DNA from: Staphylococcus massiliensis CCUG 55927
GTDB lineage: Bacteria; Bacillota; Bacilli; Staphylococcales; Staphylococcaceae
Length of the DNA: 64,000 nt
Reading direction: 5' to 3'
Assembly: GCF_000298075.1 (NCBI RefSeq)
Contig: NZ_JH815593.1
Location: 215,519-279,518 of the forward strand
This document shows, piece by piece, positions 9,021 through 16,863 of the stretch. A program made the translations under genes and the position numbers. Position 1 is the stretch's first letter. Each line of letters begins with the position of its first letter. The notes under the pieces are model-generated. The model was not told the DNA's origin and searched no databases. It worked only from the letters and a program-made list of their open reading frames with translations.

Positions 9021-10280
9021 ATGATACGTATCCCTAGAGGTACTCAAGATATCTTGCCTACAGAAACAAAGAAATGGCGTTACATCGAAAATAAATTAGA
9101 TGAACTCATGACATATTACAATTATAAAGAAATTCGTACACCGATTTTTGAAAGTACAGAATTGTTCGCACGCGGTGTTGGTGATTCTACTGATGTTGTG
9201 CAAAAGGAAATGTATACATTCAAAGATAAAGGTGACAGAAGTTTAACACTTCGTCCTGAAGGTACAGCTGCAGTTGTTCGTAGCTTTATCGAAAATAAAA
9301 TGCAAGGTGAACCTAATCAACCAATCAAATTATATTACAATGGGCCAATGTTTCGTTATGAACGTAAACAAAAAGGGCGTTACCGTCAGTTTACGCAATT
9401 CGGTGTTGAAGCTATTGGTGCTGAGAATCCAAGTATTGATGCTGAAGTGTTATCTCTAGTGATGCATGTTTACCAAGCATTTGGTTTAAAGAAACTTAAG
9501 CTTGTTATCAATAGTATTGGTGATATGGAATCTCGTAAAGAGTATTACGAAGCTTTACAAGCTCACTTTAAGCCAGTGATTCACGAATTTTGTAGCGATT
9601 GTCAAAATCGTATTGATTCTAACCCAATGCGTATCTTGGATTGTAAAGTAGACCGTAATCATGAAGCTGTTCAAAACGCACCAAAGATTACAGATTACTT
9701 AAATGATTATTCAAAAGCGTATTACCAAAAGGTTAAGGAATTACTCGATGTGCTTGAAATCCCTTATGAAGAAGATCCGAATTTAGTTCGAGGATTAGAT
9801 TATTATACGCACACAGCATTCGAACTCATGATGGATAACGAAGCTTATGACGGTGCTATTACAACGTTATGTGGTGGCGGTCGTTATAATGGTCTACTCG
9901 AGCTTCTTGACGGACCTAAGGAAACAGGTATTGGTTTCGCGTTAAGTATCGAGCGTTTACTACTTGCGCTTGAAGAAGAAGGTATTGAACTACCTGTAGA
10001 TGATGAATTTGACTTATTCATCGCGACGATGGGTGAACGTGCTGATACTTATGCAGTAAAACTATTAGACGCATGTCGCAAAAATAATATTAAAGCAGAT
10101 AAAGATTATCTTTCTCGTAAGTTAAAAGGCCAAATGAAACAAGCGGATCGCTTAAACGCTACTTATACAATTGTACTAGGTGATCAAGAGCTTGATAACG
10201 ATGAAGTTAACCTTAAGACTATGGAAACAGGCGAGCAACAATCTATTAAACTTTCAGAGCTCGTATCGCATTTAAAATAA
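9021..10280 (+). CDS. hisS: Histidyl-tRNA synthetase
   Basis: A class II synthetase that charges tRNA-His. The 419-residue protein shows motif 1 around IRTPIFES, motif 2 FRYERKQKGRYRQF near residues 110-123, the His-specific signature LVRGLDYYTHTAFE near 255-268, and motif 3 GIGFALSIERLLLAL near 305-319, followed by the anticodon-binding domain. The ATG at 9021 is chosen: AAGGAG at 9006-9011 abuts the earlier in-frame ATG at 9012 and is 9 bases from 9021. aspS follows 12 bases later, so both come under the His T-box. The leader between T-box and start is unusually long and carries a structured repeat. Confidence 0.97.
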   Translation: MIRIPRGTQDILPTETKKWRYIENKLDELMTYYNYKEIRTPIFESTELFARGVGDSTDVVQKEMYTFKDKGDRSLTLRPEGTAAVVRSFIENKMQGEPNQPIKLYYNGPMFRYERKQKGRYRQFTQFGVEAIGAENPSIDAEVLSLVMHVYQAFGLKKLKLVINSIGDMESRKEYYEALQAHFKPVIHEFCSDCQNRIDSNPMRILDCKVDRNHEAVQNAPKITDYLNDYSKAYYQKVKELLDVLEIPYEEDPNLVRGLDYYTHTAFELMMDNEAYDGAITTLCGGGRYNGLLELLDGPKETGIGFALSIERLLLALEEEGIELPVDDEFDLFIATMGERADTYAVKLLDACRKNNIKADKDYLSRKLKGQMKQADRLNATYTIVLGDQELDNDEVNLKTMETGEQQSIKLSELVSHLK

Positions 10281-10292
10281 GGAGTGTTATTA

Positions 10293-12056
10293 ATGTCAAA
10301 ACGTACAACATATTGTGGTTTAGTTACAGAATCACTATTAGATAAAGAAGTAACTTTAAAAGGTTGGGTGCATAACCGTCGTGACTTAGGTGGTTTAATC
10401 TTCATTGACTTACGTGACCGTGAAGGTTATGTACAGACAGTATTTAACCCTGACTTTTCAAAAGAGGCATTAGAAATTGCGGAAACGATTCGTTCAGAAT
10501 ACGTTGTTGAAGTTCAAGGTATCGTTAAAAAGCGTGACCCTGAAACAATCAACCCTAAAATTAAAACAGGTAACGTAGAAGTACGAGTTTCTTCAATTAA
10601 AGTTATCAATAAATCTCAAACACCACCATTTGCGATTAATGAAGACAATTTAAATGTAGATGAAAACCTTCGTCTAAAATATCGTTATTTAGATTTACGT
10701 CGTGAAGGTTTAGCGAACACAATGAAGATGCGTTCACAGATTACGCGCTCTTTCCGTAATTATTTAGATGACAATGGATTCTTCGACGTTGAAACGCCAA
10801 TTCTTACGAAATCAACACCAGAAGGTGCACGTGACTATTTAGTACCATCTCGTGTACATGACGGTGAGTTTTACGCATTACCTCAATCACCGCAGTTATT
10901 TAAACAATTGTTAATGATTAGTGGTCTTGATCGCTATTATCAAATCGTAAAATGTTTCCGTGACGAAGACTTACGTGCTGACCGTCAACCTGAATTTACG
11001 CAAGTCGATATCGAAATGAGCTTCGTTGATCAAGAAGACGTGATTCAAATGGGTGAAGAGATGCTGCAACAAGTTGTTAAAGACGTGAAAGGTAAAGACA
11101 TTACGACACCATTCCCACGTATGACATATGATGAAGCAATGGCACGCTATGGTTCAGATAAACCTGATACACGCTTTGGTATGGAACTTCAAGATGTGTC
11201 AGAGCTTGGTGAAATTATGGACTTTAAAGTATTCAAAGGTGCTGTTGAAAGCGGCGGCCAAGTTAAAGCTATCGTAGTCGAAGATGCTGCGAAAGATTAC
11301 ACGCGTAAAGATATCGATGCGTTAACAGAGTTCGTTAACATTTATGGCGCTAAAGGTTTAGCATGGGTCAAAGTAGTAGATGATGGCTTAAGTGGACCGA
11401 TTGCACGTTTCTTTGAGGACCCCCACGTTGAAAAGCTTCAAGCTTTAACAAACGCGAAATCAGGAGACTTAGTACTCTTTGTTGCTGACCAAAAAGATGT
11501 AGTAGCTCAAAGTTTAGGTGCGCTACGTACGAAACTTGCGAAAGAACGTGAACTTTACGACCCAGAACAATTAAACTTCTTATGGGTAATGGATTGGCCA
11601 TTATTTGAATATGACGATGAAGAACATCGTTATGTAGCTGCGCACCATCCATTCACAGCGCCAAAAGATGAAGACTTAGATAAACTATCTTCAAATCCTG
11701 AGGACGCTCAAGCAAAAGCCTATGACGTTGTATTAAATGGTTATGAGCTAGGTGGCGGTTCTATCAGAATTCATGATGGTGATATCCAATCACAAATGTT
11801 TAAAGCATTAGGCTTTTCAGAAGAGGAAGCACAAAAACAATTCGGATTCTTACTAGAAGCATTTAAATACGGTGCACCACCACATGGCGGTATCGCTTTA
11901 GGTTTAGACCGTTTAGTGATGTTATTATCAGGTCGTTCTAACTTACGTGACACAATCGCATTCCCTAAAACAGCGTCAGCATCTTGCTTATTAACAGATG
12001 CACCTGGTGAAGTTTCAGAACGTCAATTAGATGAGTTATCACTTCGCATTAAATAA
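10293..12056 (+). CDS. aspS: Aspartyl-tRNA synthetase
   Basis: A class IIb synthetase of 587 residues. An N-terminal OB fold for the anticodon (about 1-105) comes before the catalytic core with RYLDLRR near 145, motif 2 [16 protein letters not shown] near 215-230, a bacterial-type GAD insertion (about 290-405), and motif 3 [13 protein letters not shown] near 530-542. The ATG at 10293 follows GGAG at 10281-10284 with 8 bases between; an in-frame GTG at 10284 lies inside the Shine-Dalgarno sequence and is rejected. Many bacteria that lack GatCAB-independent Asn charging use a non-discriminating form; discrimination cannot be judged by eye here. It is co-transcribed with hisS. Confidence 0.97.
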   Translation: MSKRTTYCGLVTESLLDKEVTLKGWVHNRRDLGGLIFIDLRDREGYVQTVFNPDFSKEALEIAETIRSEYVVEVQGIVKKRDPETINPKIKTGNVEVRVSSIKVINKSQTPPFAINEDNLNVDENLRLKYRYLDLRREGLANTMKMRSQITRSFRNYLDDNGFFDVETPILTKSTPEGARDYLVPSRVHDGEFYALPQSPQLFKQLLMISGLDRYYQIVKCFRDEDLRADRQPEFTQVDIEMSFVDQEDVIQMGEEMLQQVVKDVKGKDITTPFPRMTYDEAMARYGSDKPDTRFGMELQDVSELGEIMDFKVFKGAVESGGQVKAIVVEDAAKDYTRKDIDALTEFVNIYGAKGLAWVKVVDDGLSGPIARFFEDPHVEKLQALTNAKSGDLVLFVADQKDVVAQSLGALRTKLAKERELYDPEQLNFLWVMDWPLFEYDDEEHRYVAAHHPFTAPKDEDLDKLSSNPEDAQAKAYDVVLNGYELGGGSIRIHDGDIQSQMFKALGFSEEEAQKQFGFLLEAFKYGAPPHGGIALGLDRLVMLLSGRSNLRDTIAFPKTASASCLLTDAPGEVSERQLDELSLRIK

Positions 12057-12068
12057 TAAACGTTAAAC

Positions 12069-12096
12069 TTGCCAATACGTAAAATTATGGTATTAT
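12069..12096 (+). promoter_or_regulatory. 6S RNA promoter
   Basis: TTGCCA at 12069-12074 and TATTAT at 12091-12096 are 16 bp apart, immediately before the 6S RNA. It starts 13 bases after the aspS stop, so 6S RNA has its own promoter; some transcript may also come from aspS readthrough. Confidence 0.65.
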
Positions 12097-12103
12097 ATAA
12101 GTA

Positions 12104-12340
12104 TAAGATAGCCGTCTGAAGTGTTCGTAAGTTCGCTTTATGTATTTTGACCTAACACTCTCTGATCAGGGAGCCCAATAGGTTTTCTTACGGCGCAAAC
12201 GTCTCTATAGGAGGACTTGCAAACTAAGAAACAGGGCACCCACCTGTATTTAGCAGGCCAAAATGATCAAGCACTTATAAAACTACGGCACTATGGATTC
12301 TATCGGTACGCAAGGCATTTATTGTCTTGCGTATTTTTTT
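12104..12340 (+). ncRNA. ssrS: 6S RNA
   Basis: 6S RNA mimics an open promoter and holds sigma-A RNA polymerase in stationary phase. Position supports it: the Bacillus 6S-1 gene bsrA also lies between aspS and the tcdA homologue. The closing stem pairs ATAGCCGT at 12108-12115 with ACGG-CA-CTAT at 12285-12294. Typical 6S elements include the GGGCACCCACCTGT segment near 12234-12247. The transcript ends at a terminator with arms TACGCAAG and CTTGCGTA (12307-12333) and a T run. The mature RNA is probably about 200 nt; the exact ends are inferred. Confidence 0.88.
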
Positions 12341-12377
12341 AGGCTATAAACTGAAACGTGTTAAAGGAGTCTGTTCA

Positions 12378-13151
12378 ATGAAACACCAATTTTCAAGAAA
12401 TGAGTTGGCCTATGGTAGCGAAGGCCTCGATAAGCTAAAGGAACAAACAGTTGCGATACTTGGTGTAGGCGGTGTGGGTTCTTTTGCTGCTGAAGCGCTC
12501 GCGAGAACAAATATCGGCCATATCATATTAATAGATAAAGATGATGTAGATATCACAAACGTCAATCGCCAAATTCATGCGTTAACTACGACAATCGGTC
12601 AAAGTAAAGTTAACCTTATGGAAGAGCGAATTAAATTAATTAATCCAGAATGTAAAGTGACTTCACTTCATATGTTTTATACTGAAGAGACGTATGAGGA
12701 CTTCTTCCAAGATTTTGATATCGATTATATTGTGGACGCTAGTGACACGATTATGTATAAAGTGCACTTAATGAAAGAATGTATCCGTCGTGATATCAAG
12801 ATGATTTCAAGCATGGGTGCTGCGAACAAGACTGATCCAACCCGCTTTGAAATTGCTGATATTTCTAAGACACATAGCGATCCTATGGCAAAGATTATCC
12901 GTCAGAAACTCAAGAAGGATGGTATTAAGAAGGGTGTTAAAGTTGTATTCTCTGATGAGAGTCCGATCGTTATTCGTGAGGACGTCAACGAAGTTGTGGG
13001 TGATAAGAATGCGCCTACCCGAAAAGCCCAAATGCCACCGTCTTCAAATGCATTCGTACCAAGTACAGTAGGATTAATTTGTGCAAGTTATGTCGTAAAT
13101 GATATTTTAAAAGATATTCCAGTACGCCGTGTTAAAGACGGAAAAGGTTGA
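12378..13151 (+). CDS. tcdA: tRNA threonylcarbamoyladenosine dehydratase TcdA
   Basis: TcdA uses ATP to cyclise t6A37 to ct6A in ANN-decoding tRNAs, improving decoding. The 257-residue E1-like protein has the nucleotide-binding motif LGVGGVGSFAAEALAR near residues 30-45, DKDDVDITNVNRQ near 53-65, and VDASDTIMYK near 115-124, as in the ThiF/MoeB superfamily. The ATG at 12378 follows GGAG at 12366-12369 by 8 bases; a longer frame would begin within the 6S terminator and is rejected. It is followed by a terminator and by rarA on the opposite strand. Confidence 0.94.
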   Translation: MKHQFSRNELAYGSEGLDKLKEQTVAILGVGGVGSFAAEALARTNIGHIILIDKDDVDITNVNRQIHALTTTIGQSKVNLMEERIKLINPECKVTSLHMFYTEETYEDFFQDFDIDYIVDASDTIMYKVHLMKECIRRDIKMISSMGAANKTDPTRFEIADISKTHSDPMAKIIRQKLKKDGIKKGVKVVFSDESPIVIREDVNEVVGDKNAPTRKAQMPPSSNAFVPSTVGLICASYVVNDILKDIPVRRVKDGKG

Positions 13152-13171
13152 ACGATTATTGATAAAGAAAT

Positions 13172-13210
13172 AGACGTGAGCACATTGTGAATAGCGTGTC
13201 TCACGTCTTT
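13172..13210 (+). terminator. Terminator of tcdA
   Basis: AGACGTGAG at 13172-13180 pairs with CTCACGTCT at 13200-13208, with CAC/GTG adding to the stem, followed by TT. Confidence 0.75.
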
Positions 13211-13214
13211 AAGT

Positions 13215-13394
13215 TTATGGTATGGATTTGTGGTTATGGGTTGAATTTAAGGTTGTGGTAAGGTTTTAAGTTACAGGAAATGATCTTAGTTAATGGTATA
13301 GATTAGTGGTTATGGATTTAATTTAAGATTGTGGTAAAGATTTGAGCTAATGTTTATGGCATTGATGTGTCTTTAGGAAATGGCATCGTCTTAA
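13215..13394. repeat. Imperfect GT-rich tandem duplication between convergent tcdA and rarA
   Basis: Two degenerate copies lie about 76 bp apart (starting near 13215 and 13291). They share the order ATGGTAT-GATT-GTGGTTATGG-TTTAA-TTGTGGTAA. A further partial echo (AGGAAATG-ATC-TTAG) follows near 13375. No open frame of note is present. It fills the gap between the convergent genes. Confidence 0.55.
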
Positions 13395-14662
13395 GATTTA
13401 TTTTTTAAATTATCATAAATTGTCTTAAATTGATGTTCACTTTTAGATGTGTCTTTTGGTTGATAATATGAACGGTGCTTTAACTTGTCTGGTAAATATT
13501 GTTGAGGCACGAAGCCATTATCATAATTATGCGGATATTTGTAGCCAATAGCACGACCTAAATCTTTCGCTCCTTTGTAATGACCGTCTTTAAGGTGATC
13601 TGGAATTTGGCCGATGAGGCCTTTTCTAATATCAGATAAAGCAGCATCGATTGACTTAATCGCCGAATTTGATTTAGGTGACAGACTAAGTTCGATAACC
13701 GCCTGACTGAGCGGGATTCGCGCTTCTGGAAAGCCGAGACGCTCTGCTGATTCTATCGCAGCGAGTGTACGTTGTGCGGCACCAGGTGAAGCAAGTCCTA
13801 CATCTTCGTAACTGATGACGAGTAAACGTCTCGCAATCGTTGGTAAATCGCCAGCCTCGATTAAGCGGCCTAGGTAATGGAGCGCAGCGTCAACATCGCT
13901 ACCTCTAATGGACTTTTGAAAAGCACTCATCACATCATAATGATGATCGCCATCCTTATCACTAACAATAGCACTCTTCTGAAGACAATCTTTCGCGTCA
14001 GATAACGTTACATGTCGACAGCCATCATCATCAGTATCAGCTGATAACACGGAAAGTTCGAGTGCGTTAAGAGCACTACGCACGTCACCTTGGCTACTTG
14101 TCATAAAGTACGTTAACGCATCGTCGTCTACTTTAGGGTTATAATTTTTAAGTCCCTTGTCGGAATCCTCTAAAGCACGATTGAGTGCAACACGAACGTC
14201 ATCCTCATCTAGTGGATAAAGCTCGAATATTTGAGCACGCGAACGAATGGCTGGGTTTATCGCGTGGTAAGGGTTCGAAGTTGTCGCACCGATGAGCACG
14301 ATTTTACCGTCTTCTAAGTGAGGTAGCAAGAAGTCTTGCTTTGCTTTATCAAGTCGATGAATCTCATCAAGTAATAAGATAACTTGGCCTGACATTTTAG
14401 CCTCATCCACAACCATCTGCATGTCTTTTTTAGTATTGGTAACAGCATTTAACTGTCTAAATTTAAATTTGGAACTACCCGCAATGGCTTTAGCGATACT
14501 CGTCTTACCGATACCTGGCGGGCCGAAAAATATCATAGATGATAGACGTTTGGTCTCAACCATACGTCGGATGATACCTTTCTTTCCCACAAGATGGCCT
14601 TGTGAAATAATATCGTCTATCGTTTCTGGTCGCATTCTAGATGCTAATGGTTCATTCGTCAC
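13391..14662 (-). CDS. rarA: Replication-associated recombination protein RarA (MgsA)
   Basis: An AAA+ ATPase of the clamp-loader clade that acts at stalled replication forks with SSB. The 423-residue protein shows Walker A GPPGIGKTS near residues 47-55, Walker B LLLDEIHRL near 95-103, sensor 1 GATTSNP near 124-130, the SRAQIFEL arginine-finger region, and a C-terminal helical domain with VISYEDVGLASPGA. The start is GTG at 14662 with AGAAAGGTG upstream on the minus strand. It diverges from cymR; about 90 bp of shared upstream DNA holds both promoters. It is one of the few minus-strand genes in the window. Confidence 0.95.
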   Translation of the reverse strand: MTNEPLASRMRPETIDDIISQGHLVGKKGIIRRMVETKRLSSMIFFGPPGIGKTSIAKAIAGSSKFKFRQLNAVTNTKKDMQMVVDEAKMSGQVILLLDEIHRLDKAKQDFLLPHLEDGKIVLIGATTSNPYHAINPAIRSRAQIFELYPLDEDDVRVALNRALEDSDKGLKNYNPKVDDDALTYFMTSSQGDVRSALNALELSVLSADTDDDGCRHVTLSDAKDCLQKSAIVSDKDGDHHYDVMSAFQKSIRGSDVDAALHYLGRLIEAGDLPTIARRLLVISYEDVGLASPGAAQRTLAAIESAERLGFPEARIPLSQAVIELSLSPKSNSAIKSIDAALSDIRKGLIGQIPDHLKDGHYKGAKDLGRAIGYKYPHNYDNGFVPQQYLPDKLKHRSYYQPKDTSKSEHQFKTIYDNLKNKS

Positions 14663-14753
14663 TTTATGTCACACCTTTCTAACTATTATCTTAACGTAAA
14701 AAATGATAAAATGTGAATGAATCGTATTAAGAAGAATTAAGAGAGGGTAAAAT

Positions 14754-15173
14754 ATGAAAATTTCTACAAAAGGGCGTTATGGCTTAACACTTATGATTTC
14801 TTTAGCCAAAAAAGAAGGCTCAGGTTGTGTGTCTTTAAAAACGATCGCTGAAGAAAATGGCTTAAGTGATTTATATTTAGAACAACTTGTGGGCCCACTG
14901 CGTAACGCAGGTTTAATAAAAAGTGTTAGAGGCGCAAAGGGTGGCTACCAATTACGTACGCCAGCAGAAGAAATTACAGCTGGTGATATTATACGCTTAC
15001 TTGAAGGTCCAATTACAATTGTTGAAGGTATTGAATCAGAGCCACCTGCGCAACAACAACTTTGGCTACGTATGCGTGATGCTGTCAAAGAAGTTTTAGA
15101 TGAAACTACTTTGAAATACCTCGCTAACTATCAAGAAAAAGACGCATTAGAAGGGTATATGTTTTACATTTAA
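14754..15173 (+). CDS. cymR: Rrf2-family cysteine-metabolism repressor CymR
   Basis: CymR represses cysteine and methionine uptake and synthesis genes and in Bacillales acts in complex with CysK. The 139-residue protein begins MKISTKGRYGL, typical of Rrf2 regulators, with a winged helix-turn-helix around residues 24-60 (LKTIAEENGLSDLYLEQLV then GAKGGYQL). It lacks the three-cysteine cluster of IscR, so it should not bind Fe-S, which fits CymR. Its position next to rarA and upstream of iscS-mnmA is conserved in staphylococci. GAGAGGG precedes the ATG. Confidence 0.93.
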   Translation: MKISTKGRYGLTLMISLAKKEGSGCVSLKTIAEENGLSDLYLEQLVGPLRNAGLIKSVRGAKGGYQLRTPAEEITAGDIIRLLEGPITIVEGIESEPPAQQQLWLRMRDAVKEVLDETTLKYLANYQEKDALEGYMFYI

Positions 15174-15224
15174 AATAATGTAAATATTTTACAAATAATT
15201 TATATAATGCGCGCGTGAATTGAT

Positions 15225-15250
15225 GTTTAACAACTCTCTTTTAAGGTTAT
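15225..15250 (+). promoter_or_regulatory. Sigma-B promoter of csbD
   Basis: GTTTAA at 15225-15230, a 14-bp spacer and GGTTAT at 15245-15250 match the sigma-B consensus GTTTAA-N12-15-GGGTAT with one difference. The position, about 30 bases before the csbD start, fits the known control of csbD by the general stress factor. Confidence 0.8.
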
Positions 15251-15282
15251 TGACAAGTAAAACCTTGAAAGGAGAATGTGAG

Positions 15283-15474
15283 ATGTCTGAAGAAAACAAT
15301 CAGTTCGAGCAAACTAAAGGTAACGTTAAAGAAACGATCGGTAATATGACGAATAATAAAGATTTAGAGAATGAAGGTAAAGAAGATAAAACGTCTGGTA
15401 AAGCTAAAGAAGTTGTAAACGATGTGAAAGATAAAGCACATGATGTTATTGATAACTTCAAAAGCGACAAATAA
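15283..15474 (+). CDS. csbD: CsbD-like general stress protein
   Basis: A 63-residue hydrophilic protein of the CsbD family, abundant under sigma-B control in Bacillales; its biochemical role is unknown. The sequence is rich in K, E, N and D, with the family pattern [13 protein letters not shown]...[24 protein letters not shown]. The ATG at 15283 is set by AAAGGAG at 15268-15274; an upstream in-frame ATG at 15220 lies before the predicted transcript start. A second small hydrophilic gene follows 37 bases later before a terminator, so both likely form one stress transcript. Confidence 0.88.
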   Translation: MSEENNQFEQTKGNVKETIGNMTNNKDLENEGKEDKTSGKAKEVVNDVKDKAHDVIDNFKSDK

Positions 15475-15511
15475 TTATCAACTATAGAATTTAACGAAAG
15501 GCTGATTAACT

Positions 15512-15718
15512 ATGAATAAAGAACAATTCGATAAAATTAAAGATACAGCGGAAGACGCTTATAACAAATACCAAGAGTACCAAAACAAAAATGGTGAGAA
15601 TAACGAAAACAACGATAACGACAATAACGATAATAATGAAAATAATGAAAAGAGCGGCGGCAACTTCATGGATCAAGCTAAAGACGCTATCGATAAATTC
15701 ACTGGCGACAAATCATAA
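15512..15718 (+). CDS. Small Asn/Glu-rich protein, function unknown
   Basis: A 68-residue protein with AAAGG upstream of the ATG. The N-terminal part (MNKEQFDKIKDTAEDAYNKY) and the C-terminal part (FMDQAKDAIDKFTGDKS) look like amphipathic helices. Residues about 25-48 are a low-complexity N/D/E tract built from near-repeats of AAC/AAT, GAA and GAT codons. The C-terminus resembles the CsbD-type ending VIDNFKSDK, so it may be a diverged stress paralogue. It shares the csbD transcript and ends at a strong terminator. It is probably a real gene, with no known function I can assign. Confidence 0.7.
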   Translation: MNKEQFDKIKDTAEDAYNKYQEYQNKNGENNENNDNDNNDNNENNEKSGGNFMDQAKDAIDKFTGDKS

Positions 15719-15727
15719 GTATTTACG

Positions 15728-15760
15728 AAGCTACAACGATGTACATGCGTTGTAGCTTTT
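15728..15760 (+). terminator. Terminator of the csbD operon
   Basis: AAGCTACAACG and CGTTGTAGCTT form an 11-bp perfect stem around a 9-base loop, followed by TT. Confidence 0.9.
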
Positions 15761-15810
15761 AGTCTGTTAAAGGTTTGGATTTGGGTTGGATTTGGCTTGG
15801 AATTGTTGGT

Positions 15811-16263
15811 GGTTTATCATGAAAATTGTAACGTGATAAACGGAGGCCCTTGGTTTATCAAGAAAGTCGAAACGTGATAAACGGAGGCCCTTGGTTTATC
15901 AAGAAAGTTGTTATGTGATAAACGGAGGCCCTTGGTTTATCAAGAAAGTTAGAACGTGATAAACGGAGGGGCTTGGTTTATCAAGAAAGTTAGAACGTGA
16001 TAAACGGAGGGGCTTGGTTTATCAAGAAAAGTAGAACGTGATAAACGGAGGGGCTTGGTTTATCAAGAAAGTTGAAACGTGATAAACGGGAGGCCTTAGT
16101 TTATCAAGAAAGTTAGAACGTGATAAACGGAGGGGCTTGGTTTATCAAGAAAGTTGAAACGTGATAAATGAAGGCCCTTGGTTTATCAAGAAAAGTAGAA
16201 CGTGATAAACGGGAGGCTTTGGTTTATCAAGAAAGTTGAAACGTGATAAACGGAGGGCTTATA
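15811..16263. repeat. 41-bp tandem array, family 1 (11 copies)
   Basis: TTTATCA starts at 15813, 15854, 15895, 15936, 15977, 16018, 16059, 16100, 16141, 16182 and 16223, an exact 41-bp step. Each unit holds TTTATCA, AGAAA, a 4-base variable piece, AACG, then TGATAAA, so the arms form an inverted repeat. A 13-bp segment such as CGGAGGCCCTTGG or CGGAGGGGCTTGG follows. The period is not a multiple of three and no long frame runs through it. The first copy is the most diverged (CATGAAAATTG). It is not CRISPR: the segments between arms are near-identical. Confidence 0.95.
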
Positions 16264-16267
16264 CCTT

Positions 16268-16638
16268 CATTTACAAGAAATCGAAAACGTGTAAATGAAA
16301 GGGCTCTAAATTTACAAGAAATCAGAAACGTGTAAACCAAGGCCCTTTAAAATTACAAGAAATCAGAAACGTGTAAATTAAGGGCCTTCAAATTTACAAG
16401 AAATCGAAAACGTGTAAATGAAAGGGCTCTAAATTTACAAGAAATCGAAAACGTGTAAATGAAAGGGCTCTAAATTTACAAGACTTCAAAAACGAGTAAA
16501 CCAAGGGCCTCCAAATTTACAAGAAATTGAAAACGTGTAAACCTAGAGCCATCAAATTTACAAGAAATCGAAAACGTGTAAATCAAGGGCCTCCAAATTC
16601 AAAAGACTTCGAGAACGTGTAAAACAAGCCCCCCTCTA
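16268..16638. repeat. 41-bp tandem array, family 2 (9 copies)
   Basis: Units start at 16270, 16311, 16352, 16393, 16434, 16475, 16516, 16557 and 16598, again exactly 41 bp apart and 47 bp after the last family 1 unit. Each has TTTACA, AGAAAT, AAAACG, TGTAAA, then a segment such as TGAAAGGGCTCTAAA or CCAAGGGCCTCCAAA. The core is shared with family 1, but the arms are TTTACA/TGTAAA rather than TTTATCA/TGATAAA. An 8-bp inverted repeat, TGTACATA at 16644-16651 and TATGTACA at 16666-16673, lies just beyond. Confidence 0.93.
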
Positions 16639-16810
16639 AAAATTGTACATACTTATCTTATCACTTATGTACATTCTAAATTAGCATTTACAGTAAACCC
16701 CAGCAGCACATAATTCTCTCTCATATGGACCCAAAGAAGCAATGGCTTCTTTGCCCCGATTATAACCAGCAATATCAAAGGAACAACACCCAATACCGCT
16801 AAATATCCAT

Positions 16811-16845
16811 AAAAAAGGACCAAAGAAGCGACGGCTTCTTTGACC
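16811..16845 (-). terminator. Terminator of the flavin monooxygenase gene
   Basis: Read on the minus strand, arms CAAAGAAGC and GCTTCTTTG (16821-16829 and 16834-16842) around a 4-base loop are followed by GGTCC and six T (16811-16816). A twin hairpin with identical arms sits at 16732-16753 and may be a second terminator. The rest of 16639-16863 shows no convincing gene. Confidence 0.75.
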
Positions 16846-16863
16846 CTCATTTAATTCAACAAA

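Noticed and set aside
12327-12377. N-terminal extension of tcdA
   Set aside because: It would start inside the 6S RNA terminator; GGAG and family similarity support the ATG at 12378.
15811-16638. CRISPR array
   Set aside because: The segments between the repeated arms are near-identical rather than unique spacers, the unit is 41 bp in total, and no cas genes are present.
16665-16850. A 61-codon minus-strand frame with hydrophobic stretches
   Set aside because: Its first codons and middle are made by the twin CAAAGAAGC hairpins, it has no ribosome-binding site, and it lies across the terminator of the monooxygenase gene.
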